Assembly (NCBI GenBank): GCA_025766275.1
Contig: JAFKAC010000009.1
Span: 1-64,000, forward strand
Direction: 5' to 3'
From: Lactarius indigo
Lineage: Eukaryota > Basidiomycota > Agaricomycetes > Russulales > Russulaceae
Length of the DNA: 64,000 bases
Below, one piece after another: positions 32,006 through 42,834 of the stretch. The first letter of the stretch is position 1. Every line of letters begins with the position of its first letter. The notes under the pieces were generated by a model, which saw nothing but the letters and a program-made list of their open reading frames with translations, searched no databases and had not been told where the DNA came from. Position numbers and translations under genes: made by a program.

Positions 32006-33948
32006 CTACCGTACCGCCCACGAACCTGGTACGTCCCATCCAAATGTCCAGTGAACGGGAACAGGTACACCATTGAGTACGGGTTGCAGTCGTCGCAGGA
32101 CCATTTCTAATCCCCGAGCACGGTACCCCGTCTCGCGCGTGGCCCGTTCGAGGTCCTCCACGCGCGCCCAAAGCGTTGAGAATGCAGCCTGAAGCTCTGT
32201 CGCCGCCGCGGCCGCGCTGAACTTGTTCACGAGCCCCAGCGTTACGTAGAGCAACTGGTGCCGCGGCGCGGCGTTCACGTGTGTCCCGACGGGCACGAGT
32301 TCTCCAGCATCACTCTTGCACAGGTCGTCGAGCGTGTCTTCGATGAGCCGGATAAAATTCGCGAGCATCACGCTGTCCCCATTCCGCAGCCATGCCTGTG
32401 CGACGCCCTCCGGTACACCGAGGTGCTGTGCCAACGCGCCAACGCTGCCGCCGGGCGGCCCGGGCGTAGCGCTGTAACCGTGGCGCCAAGCCACGACGAG
32501 CACAGACGCGACACAGTGCGCGGAAAGCGCGATGTCGCGGTTGGAATCGTTGGCCATGGAAGCGGCGACGGACCAGGCCTCGGAAGACGCGAAAAGCGGG
32601 TCGCTCGCGAAGAGGGTCGGGTCGATCACGGTCGCGCGCATGTGTCGTGAGACGACACCTGGGAGACAATAGAGCGCCTCGAGACACGCGACGCGGCGAT
32701 GCCGCTCCAACGCGGATTTTGGGGGCTCGTCGGGCGCCACGCCGCGCGGACAGAGCAGATCCAGGATGCGTGCTTCGAGCGGCGAGTCGAGGCCATCGTG
32801 GTGCATCAGATGCTTGAGCGCAACGACAGGTGACCGCACCGTGGACGAACGGTAGTACCCGGGTATAGCGGCCACGAACTGCTCGAGCTCGTGATCCTCG
32901 TCCAGCGCGTCCAATGTCCACCCCAGAGCCCGCGCATCCATTTCGGTGGGCTGCCCCAAGGCAATCGCTTCACGGCTACGTGGGAAACCTTGGGCGAGGC
33001 GCCTGGAGTGATCGTCCAGCTGGTGGATTAAGCGCCCATATAGTTTCCAAGCGACCCAACCTGTGTGCTCGTAGACGAACCTAACGACTCGCCGCGTCAG
33101 GTCAAGACTGCATAGCAATACCCCTTGTTGCAGCACCCAGAGCAGAGTCGTCAATGGTGTCTGGTACGGTGAGTTCGGGTACATGAGAGGAAGCGCAGTG
33201 CATAAGAAATATGCTGATGCTCCCATAGCGACAGCCGAGATGAGGGCGATGGCCACTCTGTGATTGATGTTGACCAGAAAGTCGACAAGACCTGCGAAGA
33301 AGAGGAAAACTGACGCGCGGAGAAGAGCAGGGAGGGCCTCTACAGCACGCGGGAGGCCGAACCGCTCTACGCCTTCCGCAAAGAAGGTTCGTATACGCGC
33401 CCGCTTGTAGGGCCCGTACCAGCGCTGGGAAACCTGAAGGTACCGCCGCACCCATTGTTGCATGAGCGTCGCAAGAAGCGCGCATGTCAAGCTCAGAGTG
33501 AGGCTGAGGAACCACAGCGTGTTCACCCTGACAGCAGACGCCGACGGACGGAAGGTTTGGCTGGGTAATGTGGATGGGATGGTGATGAAGGTGCCGTTTG
33601 AGAGGGCTGCGAGCTGCTGTGAGATCTGGGCGAGGAGAAGAACGGTCGTGTCGCTCGAGTTGGGCTGTAGCTGCTTGTAGCTTTCGATAATGAATGCGGC
33701 AACGGTAGCAGAGAAAAGACCCGTCTGATATGCAAAAGAATCAGCCACGATAGCTAGAGGCGGTTCAAGGGCAAACAAACAAAGACAAGGATCCCCTCCG
33801 TGTCCCCCTTCCAACTCTCCGACTGCTCCTTGTCAAATTTATCCGCCTGCGAGAGGTAGACCGAGAACAGCTTGTCTGAGGAGTCCCCGTAGTTTCCCTC
33901 GGCGACGTTTAAATGGGCGTGATCAGCAGCAGGTACATCTGTAGCCAA
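32006..33948 (-). CDS. DUF6535 membrane protein
   Basis: The family is typical of Agaricomycetes and of unknown function. The first exon ends in SESWKGDTEGILVF. An intron of about 50 bp joins it to TGLFSATVAAFIIESYKQLQ, the signature of DUF6535. Three or four hydrophobic segments follow (VNTLWFLSLTLSLTCALLAT, LLRASVFLFFAGLVDFLV, VAIALISAVAMGASAYFLCT), with the conserved QQWVRRYLQVSQ between. The remaining about 350 residues form a soluble, Ala/Leu-rich C-terminal part. The start chosen is the ATG at 33948; more upstream exons are possible. The reading frame of the main exon is intact over some 570 codons. Confidence 0.85.
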
Positions 33949-34530
33949 AGGAGGTTGAGGAGACGGGGGAGGTAGTGGGGACGGTTGGAACCGGTCATGT
34001 TGGAGGCCGGAACCGAGAACGAAACCGGAATCGAAAGTGGAGTACGTCGGCGCGCGAGAACTTGGCCCTGCGTCACGAGGTGCTTCGTTGTTGACTATGT
34101 TGCCCTCGATGAGCTCGGGAGGGGGAGGCGCTATGGATCGTGTTTAGATTCCCTGATATCAAATCAGATGGAATGGAACGACAAACCTACAACGGAGTGG
34201 CCTGTGTACGTTCCCAATTCAACATCTGGGCTGTGCGATCGAGGAGCGCTTGGAGCCATACAGACACGGTGACCTAGGTGGGTGGATACGATGTGTTTAC
34301 ACGAGCTGAACTTGAAGAATACAGCAATCCTGACTGTGCACTCGAAGTCGCGCGTGTCGCTTCGAAACGACCCCAGGAACTTGAATTTCGGCCCCTGGTT
34401 CGGAGCGCTCGTCCACCTGATCTCTAGAATCACACATCAAAGAATATCAGGCATATCATCCAGCAGGCATCACAGTCATGACATGAAATAGAGCGACCAC
34501 TTGAACGTGCTGGACAGGCACCACACAGGT
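33949..34530. other. No gene supported
   Basis: Short frames on both strands. One minus-strand stretch (LEIRWTSAPNQGPKFKFLGS, about 34430) has a protein-like look but no start, splice partner or domain that I can support. Confidence 0.4.
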
Positions 34531-34592
34531 TCAGTTGGTGTGATCACGATGCTGTGCCGGAGGAACTACGTCCCAGACTCGACTTGTCGTCA

Positions 34593-34600
34593 ATGAATTA

Positions 34601-34604
<4 letters not shown>
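34593..34604. repeat. Target duplication of the LINE-like element (poly(A) side)
   Basis: ATGAATTATCTT lies directly before the T tract and matches 36061-36072 exactly. It may be 13 bp if the next T is counted. Confidence 0.85.
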
Positions 34605-34638
<34 letters not shown>

Positions 34639-36060
34639 CGATTTCCGTGCACCTTGGGGTACAGAACCCTATGTAGCACTTCACTATGTGTAACTATTGT
34701 GTACGGTAGTGGTCTCGTCTCTCGAACAATTCTCTGCCCTTCCATTTAGGATTTCCCCACCCTTGCGGGCGGCTTTGCGGTGCGCTTGTTGTCGGCGGTG
34801 TTGGGGCGCTTAGGAGCGCCAAGGCGAGCTGCGACAGGGGGAACGGCCTTACTTCTGGTATTGGCGGCTGGGGGGGTCAGTATGAGGCTGATCTCGTCGT
34901 CGGAGTCGTCGTCCAAAGCCTCCTTCATGAGTCGAAGCTGCTCCGTGACATCCGGGGAGAGTCTTGGGCTTTGGTGATCTGGGGTGGCGTGAGACTCAGG
35001 TTTGTGTTCTTGAGTTGTGGTGTTTTTGCGCGGCCGCTTCTTGTCTTTCCAAGCTTTGACTGGTGCTTCTGTGCCGAAAATGTGTAAGGACTTGTTCTTG
35101 ATCAGCTGCTGAAGTACCGCCCCAGTGGGGTCTTCGAAGGCCATTACAAGGGAAGAGTGGGAGTGCGGTGTAAGTGATGAGGGGGGTCTGACCCAACTTG
35201 GTTTTTGAGTGACCATGAGGGTGGCGTATACAGGGTTGTGGGTGAGGAGAGAGAGGTGGCAGTCGTGAGGTGAAGCTGGTCCTGAATTGGTGGTGACTCC
35301 AGTGGGTACATTGTTAATGAGGATTTTGGACCATTTGCTGTTAACGGTAAGGAGGGGGAGGGGGGAGGAAAGGAAGTCGGAGATGATGCTCTGTATCTGT
35401 GTATCTAGTTTGAGGAGTTGTTGTGCTGTAGTGCCCGGTCCACCGGTTAGGACCAGGTTGCCTGTGCCTGACCACCTGGCTGATGAGAAGCGCATGTGAG
35501 CTGGGGTGCCTTCCTGAAAAAGGGAGTTTAGCTTATTAATCAGTCCGGAAATGGGGGGGTGCGGGTCAGAGGCATTGATACGTGTGTGAGCTATCAGAGT
35601 GGGTCTGAGTAGTGGCGTGGGAAGGGGGGGCTGGGGTTGTGGTTTTGGGGTGGGGGGGATTGTTTTGGGGTTGGAGTTGCGGGTGGGTCTGCTGGTGTCT
35701 GTTGCCTGCCTAGCCTGGGGGCCTAGCTTCGCAATAGCACCTTTCAACTCTTTGAGCTCCTTAAGGATGGCATCAGATGGAGGGGGGGGGTTTGAGGAGG
35801 AGTGTGGGAGGAAGGTTGCTACGTCTGGGTGCGAAAGGAACTGGTTGAGGGTAGTTTTGCACTCTGCAACGAGTTCAGGTGAGGAGTTGGCCATTTGCTT
35901 GAGTGCTACACGCAGTTGCATGAGTGCGGCTTCAAAGCGTATGGGGGTGGGAGGGAAAAGGGCAACTGGGGTTGTGAGGGAGGGGGGGAGGGGGGGCGAT
36001 TCCTGTGCCATAGCGCGGGAAAGATGTGAGATGGTGGTGGTTCAAGTTCAAGGAGTCCCC
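34603..36060 (-). mobile_element. ORF1-only LINE-like retroelement with poly(A) tail
   Basis: A complete short retroelement on the minus strand. The 5' end is at 36060 (GGGGACTCCTTGAACTTG), with a 49 bp leader and one intact ORF of 421 codons. A 3' region of about 110 bp follows (ending CAAGGTGCACGGAAATCG), then a poly(A) tail seen as about 31 T at 34603-34633. A 12-13 bp target duplication flanks it. No endonuclease or reverse transcriptase is present, so it must have been copied by a LINE enzyme in trans, like mammalian HAL1. Confidence 0.8.
34746..36011 (-). CDS. LINE ORF1-type protein
   Basis: The 421-residue protein resembles the ORF1 of Agaricomycete LINEs as I know it. Conserved stretches include HMRFSSARWSGTGNLVLTGG, NSKWSKILINNVPTGV, NPVYATLMVTQKPSWVRPPS and LVMAFEDPTGAVLQQLI. 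The N-terminal 150 residues are Pro-rich with a short helical segment (AILKELKELKGAIAKLG). The C-terminus is basic and ends PPARVGKS. I see no CCHC knuckle, which in full LINEs often lies downstream. It probably binds element RNA. The frame has no stops or shifts, so the copy is young or selected. Confidence 0.8.
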   Translation of the reverse strand: MAQESPPLPPSLTTPVALFPPTPIRFEAALMQLRVALKQMANSSPELVAECKTTLNQFLSHPDVATFLPHSSSNPPPPSDAILKELKELKGAIAKLGPQARQATDTSRPTRNSNPKTIPPTPKPQPQPPLPTPLLRPTLIAHTRINASDPHPPISGLINKLNSLFQEGTPAHMRFSSARWSGTGNLVLTGGPGTTAQQLLKLDTQIQSIISDFLSSPLPLLTVNSKWSKILINNVPTGVTTNSGPASPHDCHLSLLTHNPVYATLMVTQKPSWVRPPSSLTPHSHSSLVMAFEDPTGAVLQQLIKNKSLHIFGTEAPVKAWKDKKRPRKNTTTQEHKPESHATPDHQSPRLSPDVTEQLRLMKEALDDDSDDEISLILTPPAANTRSKAVPPVAARLGAPKRPNTADNKRTAKPPARVGKS

Positions 36061-36072
36061 ATGAATTATCTT
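36061..36072. repeat. Target duplication of the LINE-like element (5' side)
   Basis: ATGAATTATCTT, identical to 34593-34604. It directly adjoins the first base of the element. Confidence 0.85.
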
Positions 36073-36259
36073 TATCTCGGAGTATGCCGGTCATGACTTC
36101 CCGTAGAAACAGCTTCATTTTATCCAGCACCGCGTTGGTGTCAATGAGTTTGGATGGTCGCTGTGCTAGTTCAGTTCGAGAATAGGGCGCCGCCGGTGAC
36201 AACTTCGGTTTGATGTTGTTATGAAATTCCATGTCACTCCGATGTAACCTCTCACACAT

Positions 36260-36702
36260 TCACTAGCAAAAAATATCTCGGTGGTACCATCGCAATTTGA
36301 ACACGACGAGCCCCACAAAAAGCTTTTTTGTATTTTTTTTTCTCGTCCACCAGAGTGACCGGTAACCCCGTACCTTTGCAGGAAACACGAAATCTGCCAC
36401 GCAGATGTGTTACCATTACTAGTGGTACTCGCTATGACTTCTGGTTATCATCGCAATTGGGCTTGCCTATTTGACGACAAACCTTTGAATCTCGAAGATT
36501 TTTTGCTTCGAGATGGAAGGTAATCCCGATTCCGATTTTTCTGTTCTGAATAACTTAATCTCAGGTATGTTGACGGGCAAGCGCCAGCCATGAGTGGTAC
36601 CGCCCCAGATTTGTAATCTCATAGTCATGATTTCCCGAACAAATCCAAGTTGCTTGTTGGCGCCTGAGCGTTATCAGGGTTTTTCACTATCCACTATTAT
36701 CC
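36260..36702. other. Intergenic; no feature supported
   Basis: Contains paired GGTACC/GGTAA words and a T-rich tract at about 36328. Likely upstream region of the next gene. Confidence 0.4.
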
Positions 36703-38095
36703 ATGCCTCCTTCAATGGCCCAGTATGACATCTTTCGTGACCAGCTCGCGATAAAGTATCCTACTTATGGCCATGCCTTGTGGGAACCAAATCCGGGTGG
36801 ACTTTATCACGCCATAGAAGTTGGCGACGTCGGCTGCGTTCTCAAAGGCAAATTTTTACGCCTGTTCAATGCTCTGCTTCCCGCGGACCATCCGTCCCAT
36901 CAGCAATCCGGGGTTCCAGAGTTCCATGAACCACTGAGACCCAGCCTTGCGGATCACATCGATAGCGGCACGCGCGGTCCTGAAAATTTCTGTTCGTTTG
37001 GGATCACGGAGTCCGCGACTCTTGCTAATGGGTCGCAGACATCTGTACTAGAGTGATTGAGTTGCGCACTGGAAACTTCATCGCTAATTATTTTCTAGTC
37101 CAGGGTGTCACGTAGAGGTCTCGTTTTCATGCACAAAGAGCCGTGGCGCGGCACTGTTTCTGCCTGTGCGGGCACAACGTGAGGACACTGTCGCCAGAGG
37201 AGATTTTGCCGAATGGATGGTCAAACATATCGATAGCTGGTTCTCATTTGCTAAGACTCTTGACCTAGGGATCGATAATTTGAGGATGGAAGATATCGTC
37301 CTAGTCACTGGGCGTCATCGCACGAGATCTTGGACTAATGTCGCTTTTAGCGAGAGCCAAGACCTCACCCGGAGGCAAGTAGCGTTGGGGGTTCACGTTT
37401 CTGGGAGTCCTCCAAGTTGTATCAGTATTGATTGGAAGTTTTCTCCTGAACTGGGTCAAGGGGTGGCGTTAAACATGGGGCCTAGCGGAGAGGTACGTCG
37501 ACGCCTAGCTCGTACTCTGGGTACATGATCCCTGAGACAACATCTACACGACTCGTACCTGTGCTCATTAGGACCTATCTGAGAACCAATGTGTATTTAT
37601 CCGAGGATTTCGTGTCACACACACCCGCCAAGTATTGAACTGGTTCAGAGACGCAGCAAAGTCAACTTCGGGTTTAAATCAGACTCGTGACAAGTCTAAG
37701 CTAGCCAGGCAGCAGGTTTCAGAGACACCTACTGTTACGGTAAAGCTCGCCCTTCGATCGTCTCTACCTTGTCTAAACCTTTAAAGTATCGGGACCCTCT
37801 CAGCTCACTGCTGGAGTATATTGCTAGTGTGAGTATTTCAGACAGAAGCCGTGTCTGCCTGATGAACCTCACACACACGGCCCCACAGCAGGACCCCCAC
37901 TCAGACATGGTCCTCGTTCATGATGACGACTTGGCGCGATTTCACGAGATCTCTGATATCAGCGTGAGTTAACATCCACACGTCGGCTTGGTTCTCCTCT
38001 TTACGTTTCCAGTCCCTAGAAACCCTCCAGCGGGACGTAGTTCTGACCCGCCTCCGAGAGGTTCAGCCAAAGACTCAGCAAGTTTTCTCTGGTAA
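36703..38095 (+). CDS. Conserved multi-exon Agaricomycete protein, function unknown
   Basis: Start MPPSMAQYDIFRDQLAIKYP. Exons can be joined by short GT-AG introns to give a chain of segments I recognise from Agaricomycete genomes: YGHALWEPNPGGLYHAIEVG, FLRLFNALLPADHPSHQQ, then EVSFSCTKSRGAALFLPVRA, DFAEWMVKHIDSWFSFAKTL, MEDIVLVTGRHRTRSWTNVA, GPSGEDLSENQCVFIRGFRV, YRDPLSSLLEYIA, SDMVLVHDDDLARF and SLETLQRDVVLTRLR. Introns lie near 37053-37098, 37491-37570 and 37741-37787, with smaller ones near 37829 and 37968-38011. No catalytic motif or membrane segment is seen. The 3' end is uncertain. Such proteins are often encoded beside TPR or NACHT genes, and a TPR gene follows here. Confidence 0.72.
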
Positions 38096-38289
38096 GCTCT
38101 CATGATAATTTCATGTTGTCATATACTCACGGCGAAGGGGGTCCACGGAAAAGGTTCACCGTCTGCCAACAATGGTCGAAGGGTGGCAATTTTTTCAAAA
38201 GAACAAGTGAGGTGTGAGTACCTGGCCCCCTAAAGGGAAGTTCCTAGCCGGCCACTAATCACCTTTCCACGCTTTGATCGCGACGTTTC

Positions 38290-38927
38290 GTGTGTCTCGT
38301 GATACGAACACCCAAGTTTCGTCGGATGAGTCAGCGGCACCTACGTCGAGCATTGGGAGTGAGTACGAAAGTTCCTCGTCAATATTTCGGACCTATAACC
38401 TACTCTCCAGGAAATTTCTCTCGTCTCGCGCTCTTCTCCAAGGGTAGGAAATTAAACGACGGAGACAGGCATTTACTAACGGCTCTTTCAGCTCGGAAAA
38501 ACGCCTCCTCCGCGTCCAGTTCTTCACAGCCAGTGCTCCAGCATGGCACGCGCCGCGCCGGACACGACACAGGTAGTTTCATGGACGCACCTGTCCGCCT
38601 ATCTGCTTACATGGCGGACATGGACTATGCTCCTACACACTCGGTGACCATGATTTCACTGCGCATTTCGACCAGTCACTCAAATAGTACCTACAGTCTC
38701 CTAATGTCAGATTGGAGGCCTCCGATACTGGTATCACGCACGACGATGCTGGGAAGAGTACTGAACAGCCCGACCAGATTATAGAACTCCCGTTTGCTCG
38801 TTGGTTTCCCACTCTGCTTGAGATAACGCAAGACATAGAGCAGTTTGCTCAGGGCTCACTAGAGAAAATAGAACGCTTGGGTCAGGTATGCATCTTTAAG
38901 CGGGAACTACTAATGGCGAGAGGCTGA
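38290..38927 (+). other. Possible upstream exons of the TPR gene
   Basis: Short open stretches with protein-like composition (RKTPPPRPVLHSQCSSMARA near 38500; IIELPFARWFPTLLEITQDI near 38780) lie between the two genes. They could be 5' exons of the TPR protein or 3' exons of the preceding gene. The splice pattern cannot be settled by eye. Confidence 0.35.
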
Positions 38928-38992
38928 AACGTTTATACCAGGTCACCGAAAGTGGACCACCGAACCTCGTCCTTCGACGAAGCGAAGTACGC

Positions 38993-40522
38993 TTGCTGAT
39001 GTGCTGTGTATCACTTCCTCCTGCCGAATTTGCGTCTACCAAAGGTCATTCCCAACCCTCGGCCATTAAACCCTACTATCCCACCGGCGATCCTGAACAG
39101 GACAAAAACACAGCCATCACTTCGGCGATGGAATGCTGCGAGATATTAAAGGACCTTCATTCGGGAAATGACGCTGGCAGCGTCGCCACCAAGTACTTCG
39201 AGCTCTCTCAAGCACTCAGTGACCTCGGTTTCCTTCACTACGCATCTACCACGTCCAGTTATGCGTTGGAAACCTTTCGAGACCTGCCCACCACAGCACC
39301 TGAAAATTTCAGCCTTTCTGTAGCGTCTGTCCTATCTCTGCGCGCCAATATTTTGGCAGACCTCGAGAAAGTTGAAGAAGCTGTCAACGCAGCAGATGAA
39401 GCTGTCGCGCTTTGCCAGGATCAGATGTCTGACCCCGACCCCAAATTGGTCTATGCTTTACTCAATTGTGCTGTGTTACTGTGCTCCATTGGGCGAAAGG
39501 AGCGAGGCGCTGCAGTGGCACTCGAACTTGTAGGACTCCTTGACGACGCGAACGGATCACGGCCTGATAAGATGCATATCTCCTCACTTTGTCATTTATG
39601 CCGCTCTAATGCCCACGTCGGTCTTGACAATGCATTAGCCTTGTCCACAGCAGATGAAGCGATCGAAATATCTCGACACTCATCGGGTGTAGGCCCGCAA
39701 GCGGTATTGGCCGGCGCGCTCTTCACCAAATCGAAAGCTCTCTCATCCCAAAATGAGCATCATCTCGCTGACGTTGCCAGTGCCGAGGCGGTCACTCTCC
39801 TTCGTAGTATTAGCGCCCAACGACGCGTCTTCTCCCTCATCCTCGCGCCCGTCCTTGATACCCGTTCCCAGCAGCTCCTGCGCGCGAATCAAATCGCCGA
39901 TTCGTACTCAGTCGCAAAAGAAGCGGTCGAACACTGGCGATCTCTCCTAATGTCCGCTCCCGAGCTGATTAGACGGCCTCTGGGCTGGGCACTGGTCCAC
40001 CAGGCGAAGTTCCGCCACAGAAGAAGCAGGAGGAAAGCGATCCGGGAGGAGCTGGGACATGCCGAATTCGCAGTCATGTTGTTCCGTCTCGTTACGCCGT
40101 TAGATGGCGCCGGATTGGCCAGCGCCCTTTATCTCGTCGCGGATCGCATGCGTGAGCTGGACGAAAGCCGAGCTGCGGCGGCCCTCGCGGAAGAAGCTGT
40201 CACGCGCCTCCGGGAGCTGAGTTCTAAAGATCCAGATATATATTCCCTCGACCTCATTTTCTCGCTTTCACTCGCATCGTCCTGCCTTTCCCGCACTGAA
40301 CGAGCGAGCGACGCACTCAAGTACGCAAAGGATGCCGTTGAAGAGCAACGAGAGCGGGAGGATGCGGATGCGGCAGATGTCCAGTACGACACTCACCTTC
40401 GTCAGTTGCTGAGAGATGTTGTGCTCCGTTTGACGGAGATGGGTAGGCAGGAGGAGGCGCGGCCTTGGTTCGAAGAAATGCAATCTCTTGGTCACTCAGG
40501 AGAAATAGGTGGGTTCTCCTGA
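38993..40522 (+). CDS. Tetratricopeptide-repeat protein
   Basis: A long intact frame (509 codons) made of helical repeats with TPR character: A-x-S-Y-A-L-E-T-F, VEEAVNAADEAVALCQ, ALALSTADEAIEISR, HHLADVASAEAVTLLRS, RAAAALAEEAVTRLRELSS and ASDALKYAKDAVEEQRE. The repeats have the roughly 40-residue spacing of fungal TPR arrays attached to NACHT or CHAT proteins. No NTPase or protease motif is in this frame, so either the effector domain is upstream in unrecognised exons or the protein stands alone. The ATG at 38993 is the first in frame but may be internal to a larger gene. Its likely role is protein binding. Confidence 0.7.
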   Translation: MLMCCVSLPPAEFASTKGHSQPSAIKPYYPTGDPEQDKNTAITSAMECCEILKDLHSGNDAGSVATKYFELSQALSDLGFLHYASTTSSYALETFRDLPTTAPENFSLSVASVLSLRANILADLEKVEEAVNAADEAVALCQDQMSDPDPKLVYALLNCAVLLCSIGRKERGAAVALELVGLLDDANGSRPDKMHISSLCHLCRSNAHVGLDNALALSTADEAIEISRHSSGVGPQAVLAGALFTKSKALSSQNEHHLADVASAEAVTLLRSISAQRRVFSLILAPVLDTRSQQLLRANQIADSYSVAKEAVEHWRSLLMSAPELIRRPLGWALVHQAKFRHRRSRRKAIREELGHAEFAVMLFRLVTPLDGAGLASALYLVADRMRELDESRAAAALAEEAVTRLRELSSKDPDIYSLDLIFSLSLASSCLSRTERASDALKYAKDAVEEQREREDADAADVQYDTHLRQLLRDVVLRLTEMGRQEEARPWFEEMQSLGHSGEIGGFS

Positions 40523-41013
40523 CTTGGAAAGTGGATAGGGTGGCTCAACGATGGAGCTTCTTCAGGCGAACTGACGGCGGCATACCAGAGCAGCGCCCAA
40601 GGTGGGGGTCACGGCGACGGCGAGATAAGAAAGGAAACGATTTATTGGATAGATAGTACAGCTGGCACATCATCTCTCTCTCAAGGGTAGTAATCGACCA
40701 ACGGGAGGCGATTATGATGCGTTTGATCTCGGTCGCGACAATGATAATGATAGCAGCGACAACAGCCGATTGAGGGCAATGGCACAGGACCGAGATGGTT
40801 GGAGGGGATATGTATAAGTATGGAGATGGCCTGACATCGGTCAGTGCAATGGAACTGGCGGTGATACTGTACTGTACTGTCAGTATATATGATACCGAGT
40901 CGTGGAATGTATACGGTCTGTTAAGCGGACCGGGCACCCGTTTACCCGTTCGGTTCCTCGACCACTTGCAGCTAGCTGCAAGTTACACCCCTCATATTTC
41001 TGGGTAGCCCATC
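40523..41013. other. Intergenic region
   Basis: 3' end of the TPR gene and promoter region of the C2H2 gene. A TATA-like TATATATGATA lies near 40885. No gene is seen. Confidence 0.45.
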
Positions 41014-42834
41014 ATGGACTCCGACTCATCGAACCAGATTCCCTCTTTGAACGTGGCCATAAACCACACCACGATTGACGAGGGTTGGGAACACGACGAT
41101 GTCGATGGTGAGGGTGACCCTGCGGATATAGACGACGACGGCGGCGAAGAGGACGAGATAGACGACGACGCGGATGCGGAAGCAGAGGATATCGCGCGCC
41201 GTTTGAACGACCAGCTATGGGCCGAGATAAGCAAGGCTCAGGCAGAGGCTGCAGCCGCCGCTGCGTCTAGTCACGGCCCACCCGCCTCTGTACCGACTGA
41301 GCCTTCTGCGATCTCCAGTGGTCTTTCCGTGCCCGATAGGAGAGTGCAAGAGGCTCTCAAGACCATGCGGATGGTCCTCAAAGACGTCGCGAATGATACG
41401 CTCGCACGCTCGACCCTCTCCACTACTCTGGTCCCAGGCATGCCTGGAGTCTCCGTTCTCGACGCTTTCAACAGCGCAGTCTCGTCCGGCATCATCCCGA
41501 AGGAAGTCGCCAAGCCCTTGAGCCACCTTTTGGTTTCCCTCGCCCGCTCTGATGCTCTCTTTTCTTCACTACGCCATTCCGAAGAGTCCTCCATCCAGCT
41601 GGAGCTCGGGAAACGCCAGCGCGACGAGCTTGAACACGACGCCACCCTCGACAGCGCCCCGCTTTCCAAGCGCCCGTATTCTGTCCCTGTACACGCTGCC
41701 CCGTCACTACCGATTCCCTACGCGTTGCACACCCACCTAGATTCCGCCACCCGCGCCATCATCTCCGCGCTCACTGGTCCCGTCATGCCACCTGCGGGTC
41801 CACCACCGCCGTCCCTAATCATTTCCATTCAACTCCCCCTGCATCAAGTCTTCTTGTTTGCAATGACCGCCGCAGGCCCAGATTGCAAGGCACGGCAAGA
41901 GCTCGGGGGTCTCATCCAAGCCCTTGGCGTGCTCTCCGGCGTCCCTATCGGCGGGCCAGGCCCCACAGCATGGGGGCTGCCCGGGACCTCCGTGCACCCG
42001 TGCACCTTCCCCGGGTGTGAAAAGACCTTCGCACGGCTCTACAGCTTACGCACGCACGCGCGCATCCACTCCGCGGAGCGCCCCTTCCGCTGCACGCGGT
42101 GCCCCGCCGCCTTCGCGCGCAACCACGATCTGAAACGGCACGCGCGCATGCACGACGACAAGGCGTGGCAGTGTACCGGCTGCGCCAAGGCCTTCTCGCG
42201 ACGCGACGCGCTCACGCGCCACCGCAACGCTGCCGCCGCGCGCCACGGCGCTTGCGCGACTGCCGACATCGCTGAAATCTACGTACCCCGTGGGCCCGCA
42301 GGCGCAGAAGACGAGCTGCGTCGCACGCGCATGTGGCACGATGCGTCGGAGGCCGCCGCTGCGGGCCCCGGAGGTATCCTCGAGGATGGCGAACTACCCG
42401 CGCCGGTCCTCGCTGCCGCGCACGCTACGGTAGCGCGGCTGCACCCCGTCCTGCAGGCCTGCGTTGCGCGTGCATTGGGCGGCACGGCGTGTGGGGACAA
42501 TGTCGTGGATGCTGCGAGCAGCCAGGCTACGCTCGCTAGCGTCCTGGCACGGGCGCAGCTCCCGCCTGTCGCTATCCCTGATGAGAGTCCGGCTTCTTCG
42601 ACCGCTGGCGTGGTGAGTGGGACACCCTCCGCACTTGCGCCTGCCACTGCGGGCTCGTCGCTATACGGCCTTTCGCCTGAACAGGCTCAAATGCTCGAAC
42701 AAGCCATCGCGAGCGCTGCTTCTGCTGCCCAGCTGCAGGCTGAGGCCGAGGCAGCACTCGAGGAGGAAGAGGAGTCCAGCGACGATGAGGACGATGACGG
42801 TGATAACGACTATGAAGAAGTGGCTACAACGTAA
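41014..42834 (+). CDS. C2H2 zinc finger transcription factor with acidic ends
   Basis: An uninterrupted frame of 606 codons. Three fingers lie at about residues 330-410: CTFPGCEKTFARLYSLRTH, CTRCPAAFARNHDLKRH and CTGCAKAFSRRDALTRH, the last with an extended His spacing (RNAAAARH). Linkers are close to TGEKP type in the first (SAERPF). The N-terminus is strongly acidic (about residues 25-60, Asp/Glu-rich), as is the C-terminus (EEEEESSDDEDDDGDNDYEE), both suited to activation. There is no other domain. The arrangement resembles general fungal C2H2 regulators; the target genes are unknown. Coding strand and frame are also supported by GC-rich third positions. Confidence 0.85.
   Translation: MDSDSSNQIPSLNVAINHTTIDEGWEHDDVDGEGDPADIDDDGGEEDEIDDDADAEAEDIARRLNDQLWAEISKAQAEAAAAAASSHGPPASVPTEPSAISSGLSVPDRRVQEALKTMRMVLKDVANDTLARSTLSTTLVPGMPGVSVLDAFNSAVSSGIIPKEVAKPLSHLLVSLARSDALFSSLRHSEESSIQLELGKRQRDELEHDATLDSAPLSKRPYSVPVHAAPSLPIPYALHTHLDSATRAIISALTGPVMPPAGPPPPSLIISIQLPLHQVFLFAMTAAGPDCKARQELGGLIQALGVLSGVPIGGPGPTAWGLPGTSVHPCTFPGCEKTFARLYSLRTHARIHSAERPFRCTRCPAAFARNHDLKRHARMHDDKAWQCTGCAKAFSRRDALTRHRNAAAARHGACATADIAEIYVPRGPAGAEDELRRTRMWHDASEAAAAGPGGILEDGELPAPVLAAAHATVARLHPVLQACVARALGGTACGDNVVDAASSQATLASVLARAQLPPVAIPDESPASSTAGVVSGTPSALAPATAGSSLYGLSPEQAQMLEQAIASAASAAQLQAEAEAALEEEEESSDDEDDDGDNDYEEVATT

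Larger units (their letters stand above)
34531..36259 (-). pseudogene. Small ORF interrupted by the LINE-like element
   Basis: The minus-strand frame starts at 36259 (MCERLHRSDMEFHNNIKPKL) and runs to the insertion point at 36061 (ILRDKDNS). If the 1.46 kb insertion and one target copy are removed, the same frame continues on the other side for about 20 codons and stops at 34531. I do not recognise the protein. It may be part of a longer gene or a chance frame. The undisturbed continuation across the target site is the only support. Confidence 0.4.
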
